In this document: in pieces, positions 15,919 through 24,061 of the stretch
Numbering within the stretch: the stretch's first letter is position 1
Layout: every line of letters begins with the position of its first letter
DNA from: Duganella sp. CF517
GTDB taxonomy: Bacteria; Pseudomonadota; Gammaproteobacteria; Burkholderiales; Burkholderiaceae_D
Length of the DNA stretch: 64,000 nt
Assembly: GCF_900110275.1 (NCBI RefSeq)
Contig: NZ_FODC01000006.1
Span: 248,001-312,000, forward strand
Reading direction: 5' to 3'
The notes under the pieces: model-generated
Seen by the model: only the letters and a program-made list of their open reading frames with translations
Told to the model about the DNA's origin: nothing
The model's database searches: none
Position numbers and translations under genes: made by a program

Positions 15919-17700
15919 ATGCGATGTGAAATGGATGCCATGCTGAAAAGTTATGCAGCCGCCGTGCTGGCGCTGGTGGTCGGGCTGGGGAGCGGGCTCG
16001 GAAGCTTGCCTTGCGCCGCGGTGACCGCCGAAGCGCACACCACGCAGACCGCGTCGGCGCCCAAGGTCCTGCGCGCCTTCCTGAGCACCGGCGAGACCGG
16101 CCTCGATCCGGCGGTCGCCTCCGACATCGCCAGCCTCAGCCTGCTGGAAAACCTGTTCGATCCGCTGCTGCGCTACGACTATCTGGCCCGGCCGGTCAAA
16201 CTGCAGGCCAACACGCTGGCGGCGATGCCGAGCGTCGCGGACGACGGCCGGACCTACACCTTCCACTTGCGCCAGGACGTCTATTTCACGGACGACCCGG
16301 CGTTCCAGGGCGCGCGCCGGCAAGTGACGGCGCACGATTACGTCTACAGCCTCAAGCGGCTGTACGATCCCGCGCTCAAATCGCCGTGGAGCTTCCTGCT
16401 GGAAGGCAAAATCGTCGGCGACGCCGCGCTCAAGGCCCGCTTCGGCTACGACGGCGACATCGCCGGCCTGCAGGCGGTGGACAAGTTCACCCTGCGCATC
16501 CGGCTCAACGCCGCCGATCCCAACTTCCTGTTTTATCTGGCGATCCCGGCCACCGGCGTGGTGGCGCGCGAGGTGGTCGAGGCGTACGGCGTGCAGGTCG
16601 GCAACCACCCGGTCGGCACCGGGCCGTTCAAGATCGGCACCTGGAAGCGCAGCGACCAGATCTCGCTGCTGGCCAACCGCGACTTCCGGCCGATGTTCTT
16701 CCAGGGCCGGCGCCTGCCGCTGGTGGACCGGGTCGACATCAAGATCATGGAGGAATACCAGTCGCGCGTGCTGGGTTTTTTGAACGGCGAATTCGATTTC
16801 CTCGAACAGTTGCCCGAATCGATGAAGGAAATGGTGCTCACCGGCGACGCCCAACCGACGCTGAAGCCGGAGCTGGCGCGCAAGGGGCTGGTGCTGTCGC
16901 CCTTCCCCGTGCTGCAAACCTATTACATGTGGATGAACATGGAAGACCCGCTGATCGGCGGCTACGGCAAGGACAAGGTGGCGCTGCGCCGCGCCATCGC
17001 GCTCAGCTACAACAGCGCCGAGGACATCGCCCAGATGAAGAAGGGCCTGGCGCTGCGCGCCGAGACGCCGCTGCCGCCGAACGTGCTGGGCTACGATCCG
17101 GCCTACCGCAGCCCGGTCGGCTACGATCCGGCGCTGGCCAACGCGCTGCTGGACCGCCACGGCTATAACAAAGGCCCGGGCGGCTTGCGCACCCTGCCCG
17201 ACGGCAAGCCGCTGACCCTGGTCATGCACACCGAACCGTCGATGGTCGGCCGCCTGCGCGACGAGCTGTGGCGCAAGAACCTGAACGCGATCGGCCTCCG
17301 CGTCACCTTCAAGGGCGACAAGAAGACCGAGATCATCAAGGCCTCGCGCCTGGGCACGGTGATGATGTTCGAAACCAACTGGGTGGCCGACTTCCCCGAC
17401 GGCGACAATTTCTACCAACTGCTGTACGGCCCGAACAAGGCGGGGCCCAATTACGCCCGCTTCAACCTGCCCGCCTACAATCAGCGCTACGAGCAAACCC
17501 GCACGATGGGAGACTCGCCGGCGCGCACCAGGCTGTATGATGAAATGGCGCAGATTATTCACGCGTACACGCCATGGGTGCTGCTGACGCATCCGATTTC
17601 CGCCGATGTGCGGCAGCCATGGCTCAGAAATTACACGCGCCACCCGGTGGAATTCACCAACTGGCGTTATCTGGACGTAGACGCACATACCCGGCGCTGA
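15919..17700 (+). CDS. Family 5 extracellular solute-binding protein (peptide/muropeptide type)
   Basis: This protein of up to 593 residues has a signal peptide and the SBP_bac_5 fold, seen in LLENLFDPLLRYDY, TYTFHLRQDVYFTDD, HPVGTGPFKIGTWKR and FETNWVADFPDGDNFYQLLYG. The family delivers oligopeptides to Opp/Dpp permeases; E. coli MppA binds murein tripeptide. No permease or ATPase genes are adjacent, so it must use a transporter encoded elsewhere. Start codons at 15919, 15931 and 15940 are all in frame and none has a good ribosome site; 15931 or 15940 gives a more conventional signal peptide. It is divergent from the SpmA-SpmB-like gene. Confidence 0.85.
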   Translation: MRCEMDAMLKSYAAAVLALVVGLGSGLGSLPCAAVTAEAHTTQTASAPKVLRAFLSTGETGLDPAVASDIASLSLLENLFDPLLRYDYLARPVKLQANTLAAMPSVADDGRTYTFHLRQDVYFTDDPAFQGARRQVTAHDYVYSLKRLYDPALKSPWSFLLEGKIVGDAALKARFGYDGDIAGLQAVDKFTLRIRLNAADPNFLFYLAIPATGVVAREVVEAYGVQVGNHPVGTGPFKIGTWKRSDQISLLANRDFRPMFFQGRRLPLVDRVDIKIMEEYQSRVLGFLNGEFDFLEQLPESMKEMVLTGDAQPTLKPELARKGLVLSPFPVLQTYYMWMNMEDPLIGGYGKDKVALRRAIALSYNSAEDIAQMKKGLALRAETPLPPNVLGYDPAYRSPVGYDPALANALLDRHGYNKGPGGLRTLPDGKPLTLVMHTEPSMVGRLRDELWRKNLNAIGLRVTFKGDKKTEIIKASRLGTVMMFETNWVADFPDGDNFYQLLYGPNKAGPNYARFNLPAYNQRYEQTRTMGDSPARTRLYDEMAQIIHAYTPWVLLTHPISADVRQPWLRNYTRHPVEFTNWRYLDVDAHTRR

Positions 17701-17721
17701 GCGGCCGCGTAGAATGGATCA

Positions 17722-18639
17722 ATGAAATTTCTCAATCGCCGGGGCCTGGCCTACGTGCTCATGCACCCCATGGACTTCCTGGTGCAATGCCTCAAGGGCT
17801 TTCGCGCCAATCAAGGCCTGCTGCTGGCGGGCGCGGTGGCCTATTACTCGTTGCTATCGATCGTCCCGCTGCTGATGCTGGTGGTGGTGGCGCTGTCGCA
17901 CGTCATCGACCAGGATGTGTTGCTGGATACGGTAGGCCGTTATTTGAACTATCTGGTACCGGGACAATCGAAACCGATCGTTGACGAGGTGGGACATTTC
18001 CTCGAACACCGCGACGTGGTGGGCGGCGTGCTGCTGGTCAGCATGATCTTCTTCAGTTCGCTGGCCTTCACGGTGCTGGAGAACGCCATGTCGGTCATCT
18101 TCAAGCACCGGGTCGAGATCAAGCGGCGGCGGTTTCTGATCTCGGCGATCATGCCGTACTGCTTCATCCTGTCGCTGGGCGTGGGCATGCTGCTGGTGAC
18201 CCTGGTGGCGGGCAGCCTGCAAGTGATGGGCGAGGAAAGCGTGCGCCTGTTCGGCTACGACTGGTCGCTCGAGGGCGTGTCCGGCGCGCTGCTGTACATG
18301 CTGGGGCTGGGCGGCGAAGTGCTGGTGCTCACGGCCATCTACCTGGTGATGCCGGTGGGCAGGCTGTCGCTGTCGCACGCCCTGATCGGCGGCGTGACGG
18401 CCGCGCTGCTGTGGGAACTGGCGCGCCACATCCTGGTCTGGTACTTCTCGACGTTATCGCAGGTGAACGTGGTGTACGGCTCGATGACGACGGCCATCAT
18501 CGTCATGTTCAGCCTGGAGATCGGCGCCACGTTGCTGCTGTTCGGCGCCCAGGTGATTTCCGAGTTCGAACGGGCCTGCCGCCACAAGCCGCGCCGCAAT
18601 CCGACGCCGCTGAGCACGGAAGCGACAGAGATGAAATAA
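17722..18639 (+). CDS. YihY/virulence factor BrkB family membrane protein
   Basis: This 305-residue inner-membrane protein has about six hydrophobic segments and family features QGLLLAGAVAYYSLLSIVPLLMLVVVALS and FSTLSQVNVVYGSMTTAIIVMFSLEIGATLLLFGAQVISEFE. The old label RNase BN for this family is wrong; its true role is unresolved. It lies 21 bp after the solute-binding protein on the same strand and could be cotranscribed. The cytoplasmic tail is short and basic. Confidence 0.9.
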   Translation: MKFLNRRGLAYVLMHPMDFLVQCLKGFRANQGLLLAGAVAYYSLLSIVPLLMLVVVALSHVIDQDVLLDTVGRYLNYLVPGQSKPIVDEVGHFLEHRDVVGGVLLVSMIFFSSLAFTVLENAMSVIFKHRVEIKRRRFLISAIMPYCFILSLGVGMLLVTLVAGSLQVMGEESVRLFGYDWSLEGVSGALLYMLGLGGEVLVLTAIYLVMPVGRLSLSHALIGGVTAALLWELARHILVWYFSTLSQVNVVYGSMTTAIIVMFSLEIGATLLLFGAQVISEFERACRHKPRRNPTPLSTEATEMK

Positions 18640-18640
18640 T

Positions 18641-18671
18641 TTGTGCGTCGCACAAACATCTGTGTTACACT
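18641..18671 (+). promoter_or_regulatory. 15-bp palindrome with possible promoter
   Basis: TTGTGCGTCGCACAA (18641-18655) is a perfect inverted repeat around a single base. TACACT at 18666-18671 could be a -10 with the TTGTGC of the palindrome as -35, although the 19-bp spacing is long. Overlap of an operator with the -35 would give repressor control. Confidence 0.35.
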
Positions 18672-18947
18672 ACGTTCGTGGTTGAGGTTCTCTTGGTTTC
18701 CAAGCGTTCAGTCCCACGTCCGAGGCAGGCGCCGTCATCCGATATGTGTAAGAGCGGATCACAACTGGCGCTACCTGGAATTGTAGTTTCGAATACATTG
18801 GTCGTTTTACACGTTGGAGGCACCACGCAGATAGCATGGGCGTCCGAGAAACGCTGAAGTCACTTTGCAGATAGCACTGGACGACGGCACGATTAAAGCA
18901 TTGGTAATACATTGGAACGAAGCCCGTTGAGATACGGGCTTTTTTTT
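18672..18947 (+). ncRNA. Candidate small RNA ending in an intrinsic terminator
   Basis: About 270 bp between a promoter-like signal and a strong terminator contain no supported ORF. The terminator stem is on the plus strand and is not needed by yihY, which ends 280 bp earlier. I do not recognise an RNA family: it does not look like 6S, tmRNA or RNase P. It could equally be a decayed gene. Confidence 0.3.
18921..18947 (+). terminator. Rho-independent terminator
   Basis: A perfect 7-bp stem AGCCCGT/ACGGGCT (18921-18927 with 18934-18940), a 6-nt loop and an uninterrupted T run make a textbook terminator for plus-strand transcription. Confidence 0.85.
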
Positions 18948-18962
18948 CGTCCGCGTTTTCCT

Positions 18963-19092
18963 AAACTACGGGGGTCAAGTCTGTCATTCAGACACGAGCC
19001 CTTCTACAAACTACGGGGGTCAAGTCTGTCATTCGGACACGAGCCCTTCTACACAGTACTTCAGTTCGTGTCCGAATGACAGACTTGACCCC
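18963..19092. repeat. Repeat element A: 45-bp tandem duplication plus inverted copy
   Basis: A 45-bp unit occurs twice in tandem (18963-19007 and 19008-19052, one mismatch). An inverted copy at 19066-19092 is perfectly complementary to 19016-19042 over 27 bp. The core begins GGGGTCAAGTCTGTCATTC. The inverted arm ends 4 bp from the acyl-CoA dehydrogenase stop codon, so the hairpin would form at the 3' end of that transcript. The architecture matches element C near 43.1 kb. Confidence 0.85.
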
Positions 19093-19096
19093 GGGG

Positions 19097-20224
19097 TTAG
19101 AGCGCGCGGGCGATCAGCAGTTTTTGGATGTCGCTGGTGCCTTCGTAGATTTGGCAGACGCGCACGTCGCGGTAGATGCGCTCGACCGGGAAGTCGGAGA
19201 CGTAGCCGTAGCCGCCGTGCACCTGGATGGCGTCCGAGCAGACTTTTTCGGCCATCTCGGAGGCGAACAGCTTGGCCATCGCCGCCTCTTTCAGACATGG
19301 CAGGCCGGCGTCCTTCATCGCGGCGGCGTGACGGATCAACTGGCGCGCCGCTTCGATTTGGGTGGCCATGTCGGCCAGCCGGAATTGCACCGCCTGGTGC
19401 TCGAAGATCGGCTTGCCGAAGCTCTCCCGCTCGCGCGCGTATGCCAGCGCCGCTTCGTACGCGGCGCGCGCCATGCCGACCGCTTGCGAGGCGATGCCGA
19501 TGCGCCCGCCCTCCAGCCCCGACAGCGCGATCTTGTAGCCCTGGCCTTCTTCGCCGATCAGGTTCTCGGCCGGGATGCGGCAGTTTTCGAACAGGATCTG
19601 CGCCGTGTCCGACGAGTGCTGCCCCATCTTCTGCTCCAGCCCGGCGACGGTGTAGCCCGGCGTCGACGTCGGCACCCAGAACGCGCTGATGCCTTTCTTG
19701 CCGGCGGCCTTGTCCGTCACCGCCAGCACGATGGCGACGTCGGCGTACTTGCCGCTGGTGATGAATTGCTTGACGCCGTTGAGGACGTAATCGCCGCCGT
19801 CACGCGTGGCGGTGGTGCGCAGCGCGGCGGCGTCGCTGCCGGTGTGCGGTTCGGTCAGGCAGAAGGCGCCCAGCATGTCGCCCTGCGCCAGCGGCCGCAG
19901 CCACTGTTCCTTTTGCCGGTCGTTGGCGTACATCATGGCGATGCTGCACACCGGGCAGTTGTTGACCGAGATGATGGTCGACGTGCCGCCGTCGCCGGCC
20001 GCGATCTCCTCCAGCACCAGCGCCAGCGAGACGTAGTCCATGCCGGCGCCGCCCAGGGCTTCCGGCACGGCGACGCCGAAGGCGCCGAGCGCGGCCAGTT
20101 CCTTCAGCTCCTCCTTCGGGAAATGGTGTTCCCGGTCCCAGCGCGCGGCCTGTGGCGCCAGGCGCTCCCGGGCGAAGGTGCGCAGCGCGTCGCGGATCAT
20201 TTCGTGTTCTTCGGTCAGTATCAT
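19097..20224 (-). CDS. Acyl-CoA dehydrogenase, short-chain/butyryl type
   Basis: This 375-residue flavoprotein introduces the alpha-beta double bond into acyl-CoA and passes electrons to ETF. Signatures are GAFCLTEPHTGSDAAAL, QHSSDTAQILFENCRIP and the C-terminal catalytic Glu361 in YEGTSDIQ. Placing the base there, rather than in the helix G position used by isovaleryl-CoA dehydrogenase, points to straight short-chain or methyl-branched acyl-CoA. It is the last gene of a minus-strand series after the SDR gene (64 bp gap). Butyryl- or 2-methylbutyryl-CoA are both possible substrates. Confidence 0.92.
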   Translation of the reverse strand: MILTEEHEMIRDALRTFARERLAPQAARWDREHHFPKEELKELAALGAFGVAVPEALGGAGMDYVSLALVLEEIAAGDGGTSTIISVNNCPVCSIAMMYANDRQKEQWLRPLAQGDMLGAFCLTEPHTGSDAAALRTTATRDGGDYVLNGVKQFITSGKYADVAIVLAVTDKAAGKKGISAFWVPTSTPGYTVAGLEQKMGQHSSDTAQILFENCRIPAENLIGEEGQGYKIALSGLEGGRIGIASQAVGMARAAYEAALAYARERESFGKPIFEHQAVQFRLADMATQIEAARQLIRHAAAMKDAGLPCLKEAAMAKLFASEMAEKVCSDAIQVHGGYGYVSDFPVERIYRDVRVCQIYEGTSDIQKLLIARAL

Positions 20225-20288
20225 GTCGTCTCTTATTTATAGTTTTTTACCGCGTTGCCATGCGGGGACGCGCTGTCCCCGCCGGTCT

Positions 20289-20957
20289 TTACCAGCCGAT
20301 CCCGCTGCCGTCGTAGTTGCGGTAGACGGCGCGCTCCGACGCCGGCAGCGCGGCCAACGTGGCGCGGATGCCGCCGGCGCTTTCCTCGACCGAGATGTCG
20401 GCGCCGTCGCCGCCCATTTCCGTGCGCACCCAGCCCGGATGGAAGGCGACGCAGGTGGCGCCCTGCTTGCCGTACACCAGCGCGGTGTCGATCAGCACCG
20501 AGTTCAGCGCCGCCTTGCTGGCGCGGTACAGCGAGCCGCTGGCGCTGCTGCGCTCGCTTAGCGATCCCATCTTCGACGATAGCACCGCCAGCTTGCCGCG
20601 CGCGGCGCCCACCATCGGCGCGACGATCGGCAGCAGGCGCATCGCCGCCAGCACGTTGGTGTGCATCACGGAATCGAAATCCGTCTGCAGCGGGAAGCCG
20701 TCGTGGCGCGGGCCGTACACGCCCGCGTTCAAGATGGCGACGTTGAGCTCCTCGCCGTCGAGCTTCCAGCCGATGCCGGCGCAGGCCTCGACGTTGGTGA
20801 CGTCGAGCTGGTGCGGCTCGGCCCCCAGCGCGCCGAGCGCGGCGCAGTCCTCGGCCTTGCGGGCGGTGGCGATCACGCGCCAGCCGTCGGCCAGGTATTG
20901 TTTGACCAGTTCGTGGCCGATGCCGCGCGAGGCGCCGATGATGAGTGCGGTCGCCAT
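20289..20957 (-). CDS. Short-chain dehydrogenase/reductase
   Basis: This 222-residue Rossmann oxidoreductase has the cofactor loop GASRGIG (8-14), NAG at 77-79, Ser127/128 and the YRASK catalytic pair Tyr144/Lys148. It is short for an SDR, close to the CsgA/C-factor-like branch. It starts 3 bp after the thiolase stop, so it is almost certainly cotranscribed. A 3-hydroxyacyl-CoA dehydrogenase function would fit the neighbours, but the sequence does not prove it. Confidence 0.88.
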   Translation of the reverse strand: MATALIIGASRGIGHELVKQYLADGWRVIATARKAEDCAALGALGAEPHQLDVTNVEACAGIGWKLDGEELNVAILNAGVYGPRHDGFPLQTDFDSVMHTNVLAAMRLLPIVAPMVGAARGKLAVLSSKMGSLSERSSASGSLYRASKAALNSVLIDTALVYGKQGATCVAFHPGWVRTEMGGDGADISVEESAGGIRATLAALPASERAVYRNYDGSGIGW

Positions 20958-20960
20958 CGC

Positions 20961-22169
20961 TTACTCCGCCCCCACCAGCTCGATGGCCATGGCCGTCGCC
21001 TCGCCGCCGCCGATGCACAGCGCGGCCACGCCCTTCTTGCCGCCGGTGCGCTTGAGCGCGCCGATCAGGGTGACGATGATGCGCGCGCCCGAGGCGCCGA
21101 TCGGGTGGCCCAGCGCGCAGGCGCCGCCGTGCACGTTGATCTTGCTGTGCGGGATGTCGAGGTCGCGCATCGCGGCCATCGGCACGGCGGCGAAGGCCTC
21201 GTTGATCTCGAACAGGTCGACGTCCTTGCTGGCCCAGCCGATTTTCTTGTACAGCTTTTCCACCGCGCCGATCGGGGCGGTGGTGAACAGATTCGGTTCC
21301 TGCGCGAACGTGGCGTGGCCGTGGATCTTGGCGATGACGGTCGCGCCCAGCTGCTTGGCGGTCGATTCGCGCATCATCACCAGCGCGGCGGCGCCGTCGT
21401 TGATCGACGACGACGACGCGGCGGTGATGGTGCCGTCCTTCTTGAACGCGGCGCGCAGGGTCGGGATCTTTTCGACCTTGGCCTTCAGCGGGCCCTCGTC
21501 CTTGTCGATGACGGTGTCGCCGGCGCGGCTGGTGACGGTGACGGGCGCGATTTCCCATTTGAACCAGCCTTCGCTGGTGGCGGCCTGCGCGCGCTTGACC
21601 GACTCGATGGCGAAATTGTCCTGCGCCTCGCGGGTGAACTCGTACTTGGCAGAGCATTCCTCGGCGAACGTGCCCATCGAGCGGCCTTCGCCGGTCTTCT
21701 CGTTGCGCGAATAGGCGTCCTCGAGGCCGTCGTACATCATGTGGTCGAACATCATGCCGTGGCCGATGCGGTAACCGCCGCGCGCCTTCGGAATCAGGTA
21801 GGGCGCGTTGGTCATCGATTCCATGCCGCCGGCCACCACCACGTCGGCACTGCCGGCGACCAGCTGGTCGTGGGCGAAGATGGCGGCCTGCATCGCCGAG
21901 CCGCACATCTTGGACAGGGTGACGGCGCCGGTCGAGGCCGGCAGGCCGGCTTTCAACAACGCCTGGCGCGCCGGCGCCTGGCCCTGGCCGGCCATCAGGC
22001 AGTTGCCGAAGTAGACGTGCTCGACCAGCTTGCCGTCGATGCCGGCGCGTTCGACGGCGGCGGCGATCGCCACCGCGCCCAGGTCGTGCGCGGCCTTGCC
22101 GGAAAAGTCGCCCTGGAAGGCGCCCATCGGGGTGCGGGCGGCGCCGACAATCACAATTGGATCATTCAT
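20961..22169 (-). CDS. Acetyl-CoA C-acyltransferase (thiolase)
   Basis: This 402-residue thiolase has nucleophile Cys89 in LSKMCGSAM, the GHPIGASGARI His motif and the C-terminal CIGGGEA Cys motif. It catalyses reversible acetoacetyl-CoA/3-ketoacyl-CoA thiolysis. Its start overlaps the end of aceK by 8 bp (ATGAATGA), so translation is coupled. It would release acetyl-CoA from the leucine pathway product acetoacetyl-CoA or from beta-oxidation. Biosynthetic (PhaA/AtoB-like) and degradative roles cannot be separated. Confidence 0.93.
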   Translation of the reverse strand: MNDPIVIVGAARTPMGAFQGDFSGKAAHDLGAVAIAAAVERAGIDGKLVEHVYFGNCLMAGQGQAPARQALLKAGLPASTGAVTLSKMCGSAMQAAIFAHDQLVAGSADVVVAGGMESMTNAPYLIPKARGGYRIGHGMMFDHMMYDGLEDAYSRNEKTGEGRSMGTFAEECSAKYEFTREAQDNFAIESVKRAQAATSEGWFKWEIAPVTVTSRAGDTVIDKDEGPLKAKVEKIPTLRAAFKKDGTITAASSSSINDGAAALVMMRESTAKQLGATVIAKIHGHATFAQEPNLFTTAPIGAVEKLYKKIGWASKDVDLFEINEAFAAVPMAAMRDLDIPHSKINVHGGACALGHPIGASGARIIVTLIGALKRTGGKKGVAALCIGGGEATAMAIELVGAE

Positions 22170-23997
22170 TTTCTAGAGTCTCCATAAAGGGTGGCGGCAC
22201 CGGGATCGATACCGCCGCAATGTTGGACTGGTTCTCGTGGAAGAACCGGATGTGCTGCGGATACGGATAGACGTCCTCGACGACGCCGTCGAGGATGCGC
22301 TGCTTGCGCGCCTGCCAGTATTCGCGCGTCAGCAGGTCGGCGTGGTGTTTCATGAAATACTTGCGGATCTTGGCGTTGCCCAGCAGGAAGCGGCCGAACT
22401 GCTCGGGGAACACGTCGTGCCTGCCGATCGGATACCACGGCTCCGACGCCATCTCGTCCTCCTCGTTGCGCGCTTCCGGAATGTCGCGGAAATTGCAGTC
22501 GGTGATGTATTCGATCTCATCGTAATCGTAGAACACGATGCGCTGGTGCCGGGTGACGCCGAAATTCTTGTACAGCATATCGCCGGGGAAGATATTGGCG
22601 GCGACCAGCTCCTTGATGGCGTTGCCGTATTCGAGGATGCCGTGTTCGAGCTGGGCGTCGTTGCCGTCCTTGTCGGCGTTGCCGAGCCACATGTTCAGCG
22701 GCACCATGCGGCGCTCGATGTACAGGTGCCTGATGATGATCTTCCCGCCCTCCTCCTCATATAGGGACGGCGCGAACTGTTTCAACTCGGCGATCAATTC
22801 CTCGGTGAAGCGCTGGCGCGGAAAGGCGACGTTCGAATACTCCAGCGTGTCGGCCATGCGGCCGACGCGGTCGTGGTGCTTGACCAGCAGGTATTTTTCC
22901 TTGATCAGCGCGCGCGTGGTGTCCTTGGGCGGCGGATAAAAATCCTTGATGACCTTGAACACATAGGGGAACGACGGCAGCGCGAACACCAGCATCACCA
23001 GCCCCTTGATGCCGGGCGCGATCGCGAACCGGTCCGACGAATGTTTCAGGTGCTGCAGGTAGTCGCGGTAGAACAAGGTCTTGCCCTGCTTTTGCAGCCC
23101 GAGGATGGTGTAGATCTCGCTGCGCGGCTTGCGCGGCAGCAAAGTGCGCAGGAATTGCACATAGGCCGACGGCACCTCCATGTCCACCAGGAAGTAGGCG
23201 CGCGTGAACGAGAACAAGATCGTGATCAGTTCCTGGTCGAACAGCACGGTGTCGAGTATCAGTTCGCCGTGGCGGTTGTGCAGGATCGGCACGACGAACG
23301 GATACTCCTTGTTGCCGTTGATGCCCTTGCCGACGATATAGGCGCCCTTGTTGCGGAAGAACAGGCTCGACAGCACCTGGATCTGGTTGTTCGGCTCGGT
23401 CCTGCCGGCGCCGAACAGGTCTTGCAAGCGCGCCTCCACCTGCTCAATGTCGCGCGCCAGGTTCTCGAACCCGGCGTCGAGCTCGAAGTTGGTGACGATG
23501 CGCGTAAGCGTGGCGTGCAAGCCGTCGGTGCCGGGATAGTAGACGCGGTAGGTCGGCGCCGCTTCCTCGGTCTCGATGTATTCGGTCGAGACCACCGGCC
23601 GCACGAAGATGAATTCGTTGTGGAAGTAGCTGCGGTGCAGGATGTTGCAGCAGACCGAGTTGAAGAAGGTTTCCGCCAGCTCCGGCTGCTTGTGGTCGGA
23701 CAGCATGCCGATGTAGTGCAGCTTGAGCTCGCGCCAGACCTCGTCGGTCAGGTCGGACTGGCTGTACTCGTCCTCCAGCGCCTGCACGCACTCCTGCACG
23801 CGGCGGTCGTAGAAGTCGATCCGCTCGCGCGCGGCCTGCTGCGCCGCGCCCCAGGCGCCGCGCTCGAAATGCGCCTTGGCCTGCCGGCTGGTCTGGCGGA
23901 ACAGGCGGTAGTGCTTGTCGAAGCCGTCGCGGATCGTGCGCGCGATGTCGAACGCGATCTGCGAGCGCAGCAGTTTTGGGAATGCAGCCTGGGTCAT
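22162..23997 (-). CDS. aceK: Isocitrate dehydrogenase kinase/phosphatase
   Basis: This 611-residue bifunctional enzyme phosphorylates and dephosphorylates isocitrate dehydrogenase to switch carbon into the glyoxylate bypass. Length and features match AceK, including NNQIQVLSSLFFRNKGAYIVGK, FAIAPGIKGLVMLVFALPSFPYVFK and the C-terminal YDYDEIEYITDCNFR and EPWYPIGRHDVFPEQF. ATG 23997 is preferred over GTG 24009 because a GAGGG box lies 5-6 nt upstream. It is not next to aceA/aceB here but sits between isovaleryl-CoA dehydrogenase (64 bp upstream) and thiolase (overlapping). That ties the glyoxylate switch to acetyl-CoA-producing catabolism. Confidence 0.96.
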   Translation of the reverse strand: MTQAAFPKLLRSQIAFDIARTIRDGFDKHYRLFRQTSRQAKAHFERGAWGAAQQAARERIDFYDRRVQECVQALEDEYSQSDLTDEVWRELKLHYIGMLSDHKQPELAETFFNSVCCNILHRSYFHNEFIFVRPVVSTEYIETEEAAPTYRVYYPGTDGLHATLTRIVTNFELDAGFENLARDIEQVEARLQDLFGAGRTEPNNQIQVLSSLFFRNKGAYIVGKGINGNKEYPFVVPILHNRHGELILDTVLFDQELITILFSFTRAYFLVDMEVPSAYVQFLRTLLPRKPRSEIYTILGLQKQGKTLFYRDYLQHLKHSSDRFAIAPGIKGLVMLVFALPSFPYVFKVIKDFYPPPKDTTRALIKEKYLLVKHHDRVGRMADTLEYSNVAFPRQRFTEELIAELKQFAPSLYEEEGGKIIIRHLYIERRMVPLNMWLGNADKDGNDAQLEHGILEYGNAIKELVAANIFPGDMLYKNFGVTRHQRIVFYDYDEIEYITDCNFRDIPEARNEEDEMASEPWYPIGRHDVFPEQFGRFLLGNAKIRKYFMKHHADLLTREYWQARKQRILDGVVEDVYPYPQHIRFFHENQSNIAAVSIPVPPPFMETLENE

Positions 23998-24061
23998 GGT
24001 CGCCCTCACCTTACGCGTTGACTGAACTGAACTTCTTCACCGGCCAACGCGCACCTGGTGC

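Larger units (their letters stand above)
18640..19096. other. 457-bp intergenic region: palindrome, possible sRNA, repeat element A
   Basis: No convincing gene lies here. In order it holds a perfect 15-bp palindrome right after the yihY stop, a possible -10, and about 250 bp of moderate-GC sequence with short internal repeats (GCAGATAGCA and ATACATTGG each twice). A strong intrinsic terminator and repeat element A follow, the latter reaching the end of the acyl-CoA dehydrogenase gene. A short coding-like stretch (18835-18927, ending LVIHWNEAR) has no start codon and may be a gene remnant. Confidence 0.6.

Noticed and set aside
17722..18639. Ribonuclease BN assignment for the YihY-like gene
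   Set aside because: The protein is a polytopic membrane protein; the RNase BN label for this family came from a misassignment and no nuclease motif is present.
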